A stretch of 64,000 nt of DNA. Origin: Colwellia psychrerythraea (GTDB lineage: Bacteria > Pseudomonadota > Gammaproteobacteria > Enterobacterales > Alteromonadaceae). Location of the stretch: contig NZ_JQED01000055.1 of NCBI RefSeq assembly GCF_000764225.1, positions 1-64,000 of the forward strand, given 5' to 3'. A program made the translations under genes and the position numbers. The number at the start of each line of letters is the position of its first letter. The stretch's first letter is position 1. The notes under the pieces are model-generated. The model was not told the origin of the DNA. It saw only the letters and a list, made by a program, of their open reading frames with translations, and ran no database searches. Shown one piece after another: positions 36,493-45,323 of this stretch.

Positions 36493-38295
36493 ATGCGAAC
36501 GGACTCTACCGGCAATATCCCATTTATCTTGGGGGTCACTGGGCATCGTGATTTATTCACATCCACAGAAAACTCACCTGAGGTGCTTAAAGAACAAGTA
36601 AAACAAGCCCTCATTTCATGGCAAAAACGATTAGGACCAGACACTCCTATTTGGTTATTATCGGGCTTAGCTGAGGGCGCTGATTTACTGGTAGCAGAAA
36701 CGGTTTTAGACCTACAAAGTGAAGGTCAAAATATACTCTTACTTGCTTGTTTACCCATGCCGGAGCCAGCGTTTAGGCAAGACTTTATTACGTCAGACGT
36801 GCTTTCTGGTTATGTAGATATCATTGAACGTATAACCAACAGTAAAAATAAGCTTTTTGAGCTCAAAAACCCACTATCAGCGAAAGAATTTGATACCGCC
36901 ATTAATGACAGAGAATTTGGGGTGCTTCGCTCTGCCCTATACTTGAATCAAAGTTTATTTGTCGCTAAGTATTGTAATGTATTATTGGCCCTATGGGACG
37001 GACATGAAAGTAAAGGTCCAGGGGGGACTGCCGATGCAGTTCAATACAAACTTGGTAATACACCTTCTTGGCCAGAAAATATTATTGTAGATGAAAATCT
37101 CTTACCAGCTTCTGATTTTGATGGTCAAGTAAGCGGAATTGTTCATCATATCATTGTTACTCGAAAAACAGACTCACCGAAACTGGCAGAATTAACTGAA
37201 TTCACTTCAATAGAGGCTGGTATCGGTAAACTCTATTCATCGGTCGGTCAAAGTAAGAGTAAAAATATATTAAATGATCTCATCGTGCATGAATTTCAAT
37301 TGATGCTAGATGAAATGACGTTTTATAACCAAATAGCAAAAAATCACCCGTGTGGATCAAGCGAGCACAATGAGAGCCTTTTCAGCACGGAGGCCATTTT
37401 TGCAAAGGCGGATTCGATTGCTATTGCGAATCAATCTAAATATAGGAATAACGTCAAAGCATTTTTTACCATCATTACGCCTGGTTTTATTGCTTATGAG
37501 CTTGCCGGTAACTACATTGACCAATTGAGTAGCGTATACATCCTTCTGGTTGTGTTAGTTGCTATGTTGGGGAGTTGGTTGCTTATTAAGCATGTGAAAA
37601 AAAATGATCATAAATGGCAATATCAACTAGCGAGAGGTGTTGCTGAAACTATTCGCATTCGAGAGTTTCTAAATATTGCCAACGTAGAGCCAACAGCTGA
37701 ACCTTTAATTCCTAGGCGATTTCGTGAGAACTTACCCCTGTTAAACCATGTAATACAACTGACAGAAATTCAATGGTGGGATAAAAACTATCAAAGTAGT
37801 CCAGAGTCGATTAAAAATATTTGGTTAGATGAGCAGATTAAATTTTTAGATAGCCGGCTTGTGTTATCTGCTAATTCCTTTAGTGAATTATTATATAAAC
37901 GGCCTCGTTATGCGGCTCATTTATGCAGTAAATCCGCCTCGTTTAGTTTTTATACTGCTGTAGTTTTTGGTGTTATTTTACTCTTAAATTTGAGTGCGTT
38001 TTATTTTGCTGGCTTTGACTTTTTCAGTTCATTAAATGGCGCACTAATGTACATAGTGCAGTATGGATTAATGCTAGCGGGTATTGTTGTGCTATGGAGT
38101 GAAATTGCTGGATACGAGTCTACTTCGTTAGGTTATAACAGCCTGAAAACACTGTACGAGCGAGCAACAATATTGTTTGAAGAAACACCGGACAGAAGCA
38201 GTAAAAAAATGTTACTTGAGTTAGCCAAAGAAGCCGTTTTTGAGCACGTTACATGGACCCGTTCAGAAATGGCTAGCGACTTGAAAGAAAAATAA
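36493..38295 (+). CDS. SLOG-domain protein with two 2-TM (SLATT-like) modules
   Basis: A 600-residue protein. Residues 8-225 form a SLOG (SMF/DprA-LOG) Rossmann-like domain that binds nucleotide-derived ligands: GVTGHRD (14-20), LLSGLAEGADLLVAE (55-69) and LLALWDGHESKGPGGTADAV (164-183). Two transmembrane pairs follow: about 323-340 with 347-366, then about 485-505 with 517-536. Each pair is trailed by helices like those of SLATT effectors (WQYQLARGVAETIRIREFL at 375-393; SLKTLYERATILFEE at 550-564 and EAVFEHVTWTR at 580-590). SLATT proteins are predicted pore-forming effectors in nucleotide-activated immune systems. It is the first gene of a three-gene operon with WD40/2-TM and TIR proteins; I infer that it senses a TIR-made signal and disrupts the membrane. 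No strong ribosome site precedes the ATG. Confidence 0.75.
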   Translation: MRTDSTGNIPFILGVTGHRDLFTSTENSPEVLKEQVKQALISWQKRLGPDTPIWLLSGLAEGADLLVAETVLDLQSEGQNILLLACLPMPEPAFRQDFITSDVLSGYVDIIERITNSKNKLFELKNPLSAKEFDTAINDREFGVLRSALYLNQSLFVAKYCNVLLALWDGHESKGPGGTADAVQYKLGNTPSWPENIIVDENLLPASDFDGQVSGIVHHIIVTRKTDSPKLAELTEFTSIEAGIGKLYSSVGQSKSKNILNDLIVHEFQLMLDEMTFYNQIAKNHPCGSSEHNESLFSTEAIFAKADSIAIANQSKYRNNVKAFFTIITPGFIAYELAGNYIDQLSSVYILLVVLVAMLGSWLLIKHVKKNDHKWQYQLARGVAETIRIREFLNIANVEPTAEPLIPRRFRENLPLLNHVIQLTEIQWWDKNYQSSPESIKNIWLDEQIKFLDSRLVLSANSFSELLYKRPRYAAHLCSKSASFSFYTAVVFGVILLLNLSAFYFAGFDFFSSLNGALMYIVQYGLMLAGIVVLWSEIAGYESTSLGYNSLKTLYERATILFEETPDRSSKKMLLELAKEAVFEHVTWTRSEMASDLKEK

Positions 38296-38328
38296 AAATT
38301 TGTATTTAAGCAGTAAGGGAGACTAATT

Positions 38329-40596
38329 ATGACCACAGAGAAAGTAAGCTTTTATCAAACACTTACTGATGATGAAATTGCTAAAGAGATTGTAAGGGAA
38401 GAACGTTTAGATAATAAATACAGATTAGAATGGGGTGTTGATTCAAGTTTTACTATTTACTGTGACGATGAAGATGAACAGAAAACCTATACTCGACATC
38501 TTGAGTCTATTATTGGTGTTTTACCGCTAAAGCATCCTAAAAATGAAGGTTGTTTTGTCAGTATAGGCTTAGAGAATAGCTTACAAATATCCTTAAATCA
38601 GGGACCTCATCTGAAAACATTGACCGGGCATGATGAAAGGGTTCTTGGTCTAATCGAGCTTGATGATGGCAACTTGGTCTCTGCTAGCACCGATGGTTTT
38701 CTTCGTTTCTGGAATACTAAAAATGGTCAAATGATCAGTGAAATTGAAACATCACTAGAATCATTAGAACAAGTTAAATTCTTTCTTTATCACGATATTG
38801 TGGCAATTAAAGAAGCTAACTCTGTGAGTATTTGGACTTTCTCGGGTGAGCAAATCGTTCAGCTTGAAGGTCAAAAAAAGCAACTGCAAGCTGCTCATCG
38901 GTTATCATCGGGTAATTGGTTGATTTGGACGGAAAATACTAAGCCAACTCTATGGACAAAAGAAGGAAAATTAATTAAATCGTTTTCTTTTACATTCCCT
39001 GTGTTTGGAGCGTATTGTGAACTAGAATCGAGGCAACTGCTAATTAAGCGCAGTGATTCGATCATTTCACTCTTTGATGAAAATGGCACGTTGGAAAGTG
39101 AATACCAAAATAACAAAGATGTTGTCGAGTTATTTGATCAATTAGCTAAGGGACTTCGAGAAACGGAGCAGTTTATCAGTAAAAACCCAGATGTTAGCTA
39201 CTTTCAGCATGCAAGAAACCTTCTTGCCTCGAAAAAGAGCTTTTTTTGTGCCCACCATGAACTAGAGAAACAAGCCTTAGAATTTGAGAATAATACATCT
39301 GAGCAGAAAGTCTGGAACTTCTTTAGCCGGCCAATATTTGAAAAAATCAAAACGGCATTAAAATCGGTGATTAAAACGGCTCGAACGAAAGAAAAAGAAC
39401 TCTTAAAATTGATTGAAGAGGGAGAGAGTAGAAAAGCGCGTTATTTCTCCAAAAAAGCTACATTTGGCACCATGGCTTGGATTTTCTTTGTCATTTCAGC
39501 TATTGCTGCAGGCGCAGGTTGGTTTTTATTACAACAACCCGATTTACTTGAGTCTATTGTGTCAGAGAACAGAGAGCTATTGAGGGTTGCACAACAAAAT
39601 CCGGACATTCTTGTTTATATTCCAGCGGTACTTTTGGCTGTTTTTTGGCTGTTATTTTGGTCTAAATCACGCAAGCACAATAAAAACGCTAACCGTGAAG
39701 TGAATAATTTGACCGTGCTCAATGTGTTATTACCTGGATATTACCAACTGATTGATAATATTAAGAGCTATCGAAAAAAATTAACCAGTCAAATACCTGT
39801 ATTACAGGAAGAAAATAGAGACCTTTATCAAGGGCAATTTATTCAAACCCACATTGATGGATTGATCAATGGTAAAATACAAGAATTAGCGATGAATGAA
39901 TGTGGTTTAGATAAAGATGATATTATCTATAAAAATCAAGAGCCTATTATTCTACCCACCTTTAGTTTAATTCAAGACAAAGAGAGACGCTCTCAAGTTG
40001 CCAGTAAACTGGTATTTGAAAATGAATATTCGTTCTGGCCAGTAAAAGGCGGTACGCTAGTGAGTGCTGTGCAATTTATCCAGTACACTTTCTTAACCAA
40101 AGATAAAATTGATGTATTCACCACGTATTACGACTTTATAACCAACAAAGCGGTCGGTAAAGAAGCGAATGCTTTTTATTATAAAGACGTTACCAATATT
40201 GCGAAAAAAGAAGTTGATCGTGACGACTTTTGGGAAGATGAAAACAAAGATATCTCTGCAACTGAAATTGTTTTATCAGTTGCCAGTGGAGAAAAAATTC
40301 GTTTAACAATTCTAAATGAAGAAAGTTTGTCAAAAATACACCAAGAGACTAAAGATGTTGAAACGATTAGTCCTGAAATGTTGATGAAAAAATTAGAAGA
40401 TGAACGGGCCAGCATTGAAGAAGATGACGACTTATCTGAAGAAGAAAAACAAGATGAGTTGCGAGTCGTTGATGGTCGTATTGCTGAAGCGAAAACGAGT
40501 TTATTTGAGTTAGATTCTAGCCAAACAAGTAATAAAGCTGATGAAGCTATTAAGAATATTCGTAATCAACTACAGCAGCACAAAAAGGAAAGTTAA
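38329..40596 (+). CDS. WD40-repeat protein with two membrane helices and a PH-like tail
   Basis: A 755-residue protein of unknown function. WD40-type blades occupy about 94-260; the clearest reads LKTLTGHDERVLGLIELDDG with LVSASTDGFLRFW. A helical region is followed by two membrane helices (about 382-401 and 428-445). A soluble C-terminal part comes next, whose segment 579-665 (YTFLTKDKIDVFTTYYDF, FYYKDVTNIAKKE, EIVLSVASGEKIRLTI) looks like a PH-like barrel. An acidic coiled coil ends it. The gene starts 33 bp after the SLOG gene with a good ribosome site (GGGAG) and shares one base with the TIR gene, so the three are translationally linked. Possible roles are a membrane scaffold or a recogniser of phage components. 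Only part of a seven-blade propeller is visible. Confidence 0.7.
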   Translation: MTTEKVSFYQTLTDDEIAKEIVREERLDNKYRLEWGVDSSFTIYCDDEDEQKTYTRHLESIIGVLPLKHPKNEGCFVSIGLENSLQISLNQGPHLKTLTGHDERVLGLIELDDGNLVSASTDGFLRFWNTKNGQMISEIETSLESLEQVKFFLYHDIVAIKEANSVSIWTFSGEQIVQLEGQKKQLQAAHRLSSGNWLIWTENTKPTLWTKEGKLIKSFSFTFPVFGAYCELESRQLLIKRSDSIISLFDENGTLESEYQNNKDVVELFDQLAKGLRETEQFISKNPDVSYFQHARNLLASKKSFFCAHHELEKQALEFENNTSEQKVWNFFSRPIFEKIKTALKSVIKTARTKEKELLKLIEEGESRKARYFSKKATFGTMAWIFFVISAIAAGAGWFLLQQPDLLESIVSENRELLRVAQQNPDILVYIPAVLLAVFWLLFWSKSRKHNKNANREVNNLTVLNVLLPGYYQLIDNIKSYRKKLTSQIPVLQEENRDLYQGQFIQTHIDGLINGKIQELAMNECGLDKDDIIYKNQEPIILPTFSLIQDKERRSQVASKLVFENEYSFWPVKGGTLVSAVQFIQYTFLTKDKIDVFTTYYDFITNKAVGKEANAFYYKDVTNIAKKEVDRDDFWEDENKDISATEIVLSVASGEKIRLTILNEESLSKIHQETKDVETISPEMLMKKLEDERASIEEDDDLSEEEKQDELRVVDGRIAEAKTSLFELDSSQTSNKADEAIKNIRNQLQQHKKES

Positions 40597-41468
40597 TGAG
40601 CAAAGTATTTATCAGCTATAGCTCATCTGATAGACCGGCGGTAACACGATTGAAAGAGGCTTTAGAACAACTTTCGTATGATGTTTGGTTTGATCAAGAT
40701 GCAATTTTACCGGGTGGTTATTATGCCAAGGATATTGCTACAGCGTTAAAGGATATTGATGTTTTTGTGCTGATGACAAGCGCCAATTCAATTGGCGATA
40801 AAGCAAATAATATAGCTGGCTCTAGTGAAGTGGCTAAAGAAGTGGTTTTAGCACAAAGTTCTCCAGCGGTTATCATTCCCGTTAAGTTAGATGATTGCTG
40901 GATGGAAACAACCACTCATGATGAGTTTACTTATTTATTAGCTCGAACGCAGTGGCTTGATGCCGGTTATTGTAATTCATCGTCTGACTTCATGGATGTT
41001 GCCCAACGAATTGATAGTGCTTTAGTCTCCGGCAACTTTAAATTCAATCATGATACAACACTTGATGAGATCGATAAGTTATTAAAAGCAGGCTTATTTA
41101 GCCAAGCAAGATCTCGGATGAATGCCAATACATTCCCTGATATTGCGAGTGATCGAGTTGTTTTAATCAATGCAATACTTGCACTGTCAGAACAGCCTAT
41201 ATCAAGCCTGAGTAAGATAAAGGTTGATAACTTAGTACGAGATCTTGTTCAGGTTCGTAATGAAAGCATCAGGCCAGCAGCCCTCTATTTACAGGGGGCG
41301 TTGTCAACCTTCTATTATCAAACGAATGCTGTCTATGATCCGACCGGTGGATTAGTCTCCCTGAAAAGAGAAGCCGCAGAACTTGGTCGTTTGAAAGCTA
41401 AATATGTGATGTCTATTGCCCATTTGTTACCAACGACTAACCAATACTCTTTGCAGTGGGCTAAATAA
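40596..41468 (+). CDS. TIR-domain protein
   Basis: A 290-residue protein with an N-terminal TIR domain (1 to about 140): KVFISYSSSDRPAVTRLKEA, YDVWFDQDAILPG, DVFVLMTSAN and SSEVAKEVVLAQ. Glu82 (or Glu78) is the candidate NAD-hydrolysing glutamate. Bacterial TIR domains cleave NAD+ or make cyclic ADP-ribose signals. The remaining 150 residues are helical and unrecognised. The start codon overlaps the stop of the WD40 gene (TAATG), with AAGGAAAG upstream. Beside a SLOG protein, a signal-producing role like ThsB of Thoeris is the most attractive reading; direct NAD depletion is the alternative. A terminator follows at 41567. Confidence 0.88.
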   Translation: MSKVFISYSSSDRPAVTRLKEALEQLSYDVWFDQDAILPGGYYAKDIATALKDIDVFVLMTSANSIGDKANNIAGSSEVAKEVVLAQSSPAVIIPVKLDDCWMETTTHDEFTYLLARTQWLDAGYCNSSSDFMDVAQRIDSALVSGNFKFNHDTTLDEIDKLLKAGLFSQARSRMNANTFPDIASDRVVLINAILALSEQPISSLSKIKVDNLVRDLVQVRNESIRPAALYLQGALSTFYYQTNAVYDPTGGLVSLKREAAELGRLKAKYVMSIAHLLPTTNQYSLQWAK

Positions 41469-41830
41469 CGCTAAACGCGACCATGGCCAATCATGCTATT
41501 TAGCCTTGCGCGGTAAGGCAGTTATTTAGGTATGAGTTATTTCTTGCTAGAGGTGTTAGGATATTTAAAGGGCTTATTAAGCCCTTTATAAAGCTTTTTT
41601 ATGCCAGACAAAGGAAAGTGTTAGATGGCAACGCAACTCATAGCGATGAAAGTAAGACTGTGTTTAATGGAAGGGTAACTCTCTAGATAAAAAACGATAA
41701 TAGGGTTAATTTATTGCACCAATGTCCTAGTTTTTAAGCCATTAAAGAACGGCCAAGAATAAGATATTGTAAATAGGCAATATAGGCGAGCCTAGTTTGT
41801 GGTATTGTTTTTTACGTTTATCCAAGTGAT
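41469..41830. terminator. Intergenic stretch with intrinsic terminator at 41567-41600
   Basis: The palindrome AAAGGGCTTA/TTAAGCCCTTT (41567-41587), followed after a short gap by a T-run at 41595-41600, ends the SLOG/WD40/TIR operon. The remaining 230 bp up to the AEC gene carry no recognisable gene and should hold its promoter. Confidence 0.75.
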
Positions 41831-42769
41831 GTGAAGAGTAATGTGAATATATTCTTAATACTATTAATCAAAATTTTCCCACTATACATCAACGTTGGTT
41901 TAGGCTTCTTTGCTACAAAGTATTTGGATGTTCAAAGGCACAGTGTTGCCGCTCTACTTATTTATATCATAGGACCTATTGTTGTCTTATCAGCAACCAT
42001 GAGCGTAGAAATCAATGTAAGTGTTGCCTTTTTACCTATTTTTTTATATATCTTCGGTTCTATCATTGCTTTTGCCACCTTGTTCCTTTTTGGAAAAAAC
42101 TGGAATGATCCAACGGGAAACATTTTAGCTTTTTCAAGTGGAACCGGAAATACTGGTTATTTTGGTATTCCTCTCGCGTTAATTTTTTTCGATACAAACT
42201 TAGCAAATATTTATATTTTTACTGTATTGGCTTCTCTGTTATATGAAAATACCACAGGCTTTTATGTTACGGCAAAAGGAAATTTTACTGCTAAACAAAG
42301 TATAATAAAGATAATAAAACTGCCGATTTTACATGCGTTCATTATCGGAATTACCTTGAATGTTATGGGGATAAAGCTTCCCGAAGAACTGACGTTTTAC
42401 TCGGATCAGTTCAAAAGTGCCTATGGGATTTTAGGGATGATGATGTTGGGAATGGGGCTTCATGGCTTTAATAAAAGTGAAGATTTAGATGTTAAATTTA
42501 TAAAAATCTCTTTTATCATCAAATTTATTTTTTGGCCCGCTGCAATTTTGGCACTTATTTATTTAGATAAAGCGTTTATTCAGTTGCTCAATGACGATTT
42601 ATACAAAGTACTCATTTTGTTTTCAATCGTACCACTTGCAGGGAATACCGTCTCACTGGCAGTATTGTTAAATGCGAAGCCAGAGAAAGCGAGTTTGTCT
42701 GTCTTTTTAAGTACTGTGGTATCAATTTTATTCATCCCATTAGCGCTTTATTTTTACGGCGGCTTTTAA
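41831..42769 (+). CDS. AEC-family (auxin efflux carrier-like) transporter
   Basis: A 312-residue inner-membrane protein with about ten hydrophobic helices. It matches the AEC/'malonate-type' permease family in length, in the helix pairing around a central break, and in segments such as GTGNTGYFGIPLAL, ILGMMMLGMGLHGF and VPLAGNTVSLAVLL. Such proteins move organic anions or similar solutes; the substrate here is unknown. The start is GTG at 41831; GTG 41843, four bases after GAAGAG, is an alternative four codons in. It is monocistronic and convergent with the following LysR gene. Confidence 0.88.
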   Translation: MKSNVNIFLILLIKIFPLYINVGLGFFATKYLDVQRHSVAALLIYIIGPIVVLSATMSVEINVSVAFLPIFLYIFGSIIAFATLFLFGKNWNDPTGNILAFSSGTGNTGYFGIPLALIFFDTNLANIYIFTVLASLLYENTTGFYVTAKGNFTAKQSIIKIIKLPILHAFIIGITLNVMGIKLPEELTFYSDQFKSAYGILGMMMLGMGLHGFNKSEDLDVKFIKISFIIKFIFWPAAILALIYLDKAFIQLLNDDLYKVLILFSIVPLAGNTVSLAVLLNAKPEKASLSVFLSTVVSILFIPLALYFYGGF

Positions 42770-42790
42770 GGCGCTTCTATTGTTAGCTGT

Positions 42791-43702
42791 TTATTGTGCT
42801 TGTAAGAACTTAGCTTTTAATTTATTGATAAACAATCGTAAAATTAGCGGTAATTGTTGCTGGTAAGAATGCACGGCGTATACATTTCTCGCCTCGCCCA
42901 AATAATCAGGAAGTATTCGCTGTAAGGTGCCTGACTGTAATTCATTTTTAATAAATACTGAGGGTATTAAACAGATACCAGCACCGGTTACCGCGCTATT
43001 GATAGCACTGGTTGAAGTATTCATTTTTAAGTATTTTAAACTATCAAAGCTGATTACATCCTCCCCGCCTTTCGTTAAGACAAAGTTACTCTGCCAAGGC
43101 AGCATGATTAGCGTTTGCAGTGATAAGTTTTGCTCATTAATTTCACTCTGCTTAGCCAAATATTGTGGTGAAGCGACTAGCACACTTTCTAATTCACCGA
43201 TCAGTATCGCATGATAGGAGCTGTCTTTTTGAGGGCCGACAGAAATGGCGACATCAAGCTGATGTTTAAGTATATCTAAACGTTCGTCAGTAAAGATCAG
43301 CTCAGGGGTAAGCTTAGGGTATTCATTGCATAACGCTGTGATAATGGGAGTGACTAAGGATGCTTCAAAAGCATGTGGCGCCGTTATTGCTATCCGTCCT
43401 GCTGGTGCTATCGCATTTTCGTGTATTTCATCTAACGTTACGGTTAATAATTCAAGTAATTGCTCACTTCTTTTGGCAATCAGCTGACCTGTGGGTGTTA
43501 AGTTTAATGTTCGAGTACTCCTATTAAGTAAACGCACGCCTAAGGCTTGTTCAAGCTGACTCACGTATTGACTAATTGCTGATTTGGTATGCCCTAGACT
43601 ATAAGCTGCTTCGGTAAATGAGCCTTGTTTAAGCACTTCATCAAATACTAACATTTGGTATGCTAAACGTTTTTGTTCACTTTTATTGAACATTGTTTTC
43701 AT
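42791..43702 (-). CDS. LysR-family transcriptional regulator
   Basis: About 303 residues. The helix-turn-helix reads FDEVLKQGSFTEAAYSLGHT with KSAISQYVSQLEQALG, followed by the effector-binding domain. It belongs to the CrgA/AaeR-like group (LLNRSTRTLNLTPTG). The start is placed at ATG 43700-43702 (MKTMFNKSEQ); a longer in-frame start at 43780 would overlap the divergent gene and add an unlikely hydrophobic leader, and MFNKSEQ at 43693 is also possible. It is divergent from the SnoaL-isochorismatase gene, so it probably regulates that gene and itself from the 70 bp between them. Confidence 0.9.
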   Translation of the reverse strand: MKTMFNKSEQKRLAYQMLVFDEVLKQGSFTEAAYSLGHTKSAISQYVSQLEQALGVRLLNRSTRTLNLTPTGQLIAKRSEQLLELLTVTLDEIHENAIAPAGRIAITAPHAFEASLVTPIITALCNEYPKLTPELIFTDERLDILKHQLDVAISVGPQKDSSYHAILIGELESVLVASPQYLAKQSEINEQNLSLQTLIMLPWQSNFVLTKGGEDVISFDSLKYLKMNTSTSAINSAVTGAGICLIPSVFIKNELQSGTLQRILPDYLGEARNVYAVHSYQQQLPLILRLFINKLKAKFLQAQ

Positions 43703-43771
43703 CTTTTGGTTGATTATTAATGTTAAGAATAACAATAAAATGGTGCTTCTCAAATAACTAAGAGATAAAAA

Positions 43772-44722
43772 ATGAATCAAATAACATTAAACACTATTAG
43801 AAATAACGTTATGCAAGCTAGCGCCGAGTGGATCTCTGATTTCAATCAAGGAAATGTTCAAGCATGTATTAACCGCTACTTACCCAGTGCAATAATGCAA
43901 GTTCATCCCTTTGGAAAATTCACTTCAACAGAAGCTATTGCTGGCTTTTGGTCTGAGTTTGCCAAAAGTAACCCCAGTGATTTAGTTTACCGAAATATTG
44001 ATATTAAAGTTTTAAATGAAGGGCAAGCTATATTATCAGCAAATTGGTCTATGAATATTGCCAGTGGCTTTATAAGCAAAGAGTTGTGGACCCGAGCAGA
44101 AGATGGTCAGTGGTACCTTGAAGAGGACGACTTTACGGTACTAACACAACATACTGAACCAGTTGATAATAAGAGAACTGCTTTAGTGTTGGTTGACCTG
44201 CAAAATGATTATTTTAGCGGCGGGCGTTTTGAACTTGAGAATACTGATTTAGCTGTGAAACAAGCGAGCCAATTATTAGCTTACTTTAGACAAAATGAAA
44301 TGCCGGTTATTCATATACAACACCTATTTAAAGAGGCTGATGCTACCTTTTTTGCTGCCAATACGGCAGGTGCTGACATTGAAAAAAGGGTTCAACCGGC
44401 TGAAAATGAACCTGTCATTATAAAACATCACATAGACAGCTTTATTGAGACTACACTAGAACAAACACTGGTTGAATTGGCTATTGATAACTTAGTGATT
44501 GTCGGTGCAATGGCACAAGCTTGCGTGCAAACCATTTGTCGAAGTGCAGTAAATAAAGGTTATAAGTGTCAGGTTATCTCTGATGCTATTGCTGCGCCTA
44601 AATTAGAATATAAGCAACACACCTTTACTGGTGACCAGCTGGTTGCAGCTAACTTAATCTCATTGTCGTTTGGCGGCGCTGACATTATTGAGGCAACTGA
44701 GTGGTTACAAAATAATAGTTAA
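43772..44722 (+). CDS. SnoaL-like/isochorismatase-family fusion hydrolase
   Basis: A 316-residue two-domain cytosolic protein. Residues 10-128 resemble the NTF2/SnoaL cone fold (WISDFNQGNVQACINRY, AILSANWSMNIASG, WYLEEDDFTVL). Residues 135-310 are an isochorismatase-type cysteine hydrolase with the complete triad: Asp142 (LVLVDLQNDYF), Lys218 (VIIKHHIDSF) and Cys251 (AMAQACVQTICRSA). Relatives hydrolyse amides, N-carbamoyl compounds or isochorismate. Fusion with a SnoaL module is not a common arrangement and may couple two steps or bring a second binding site. AAGAGA lies upstream of the ATG. It is regulated, by inference, by the divergent LysR protein. Confidence 0.88.
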   Translation: MNQITLNTIRNNVMQASAEWISDFNQGNVQACINRYLPSAIMQVHPFGKFTSTEAIAGFWSEFAKSNPSDLVYRNIDIKVLNEGQAILSANWSMNIASGFISKELWTRAEDGQWYLEEDDFTVLTQHTEPVDNKRTALVLVDLQNDYFSGGRFELENTDLAVKQASQLLAYFRQNEMPVIHIQHLFKEADATFFAANTAGADIEKRVQPAENEPVIIKHHIDSFIETTLEQTLVELAIDNLVIVGAMAQACVQTICRSAVNKGYKCQVISDAIAAPKLEYKQHTFTGDQLVAANLISLSFGGADIIEATEWLQNNS

Positions 44723-44915
44723 CCTGAACTTGGCTTAACAAATGTTTATCTAGCTGCTATTTTTCCTAACTTCTGCGTTAAATTTACTTGCAATAGACCT
44801 GCTATTGACGCGAAATTTGCTTTGAATTAAGAAAAACTATCAAGCAAGAAACTCATCGGAATGGTTTGTGTAGATATTTTAATGCGTTAAATATCTCTTA
44901 AACCGAGTTCCGGTT
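44721..44915. repeat. 195-bp palindromic element with 17-bp imperfect terminal repeats
   Basis: The ends AACCTGAACTTGGCTTA (44721-44737) and TAAACCGAGTTCCGGTT (44899-44915) are inverted copies matching at 14 of 17. The left end overlaps the stop codon of the preceding gene. The interior segment TCTGCGTTAAATTTACTTG (44772-44790) nearly matches 33933-33950 of the 314-bp element, so the two elements probably share ancestry. No coding frame. Confidence 0.7.
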
Positions 44916-45323
44916 AGTTAACCCACCGATTAAAGCGCAATAAAAGTAGTGATTTGATTGAAAACCATCACTGCTTTTATTCATGTTTAGATACCTCATT
45001 ATGCCTTATGTGTGTGACTCAAGGAAACAAGTGGTGAACGCTAACGTGCTAATAAGATGTTTTTTGTTTTCACAACACTGAAATAGAAATTAATACAAAT
45101 CGCTCATCACAACGCAGTAATGCTCATCTACACTTCACCTTGTTATGTCCCACAATTGCGACGCCACATATTCAATACTGTGTCGTAATTGATACACTGC
45201 ATTAATGATTAATTACTCAATATAAAATAAAACCATTAATTATCATGGGTTTATTTTATGTTTTGTCTCTGGCACAAGACTTGTAATAAATAACTCATCC
45301 CCTTTACGTATATAAGATGAATT
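44916..45323 (+). promoter_or_regulatory. Sigma-54 promoter and upstream activator region of the ABC export operon
   Basis: TGGCAC-AAGAC-TTGT at 45270-45284 has the sigma-54 layout (GG, ten bases, then G at the -12 element, with T instead of C). It lies about 40 bp before the adaptor start codon. About 80-115 bp further upstream, AATTGCGAC (45154-45162) and GTCGTAATT (45182-45190) form an inverted pair with one mismatch, suitable as an enhancer site for the sigma-54 activator encoded at 50.0 kb. A CAGTGATGG-type inverted pair around 44955-44980 may terminate upstream transcription. Confidence 0.75.
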
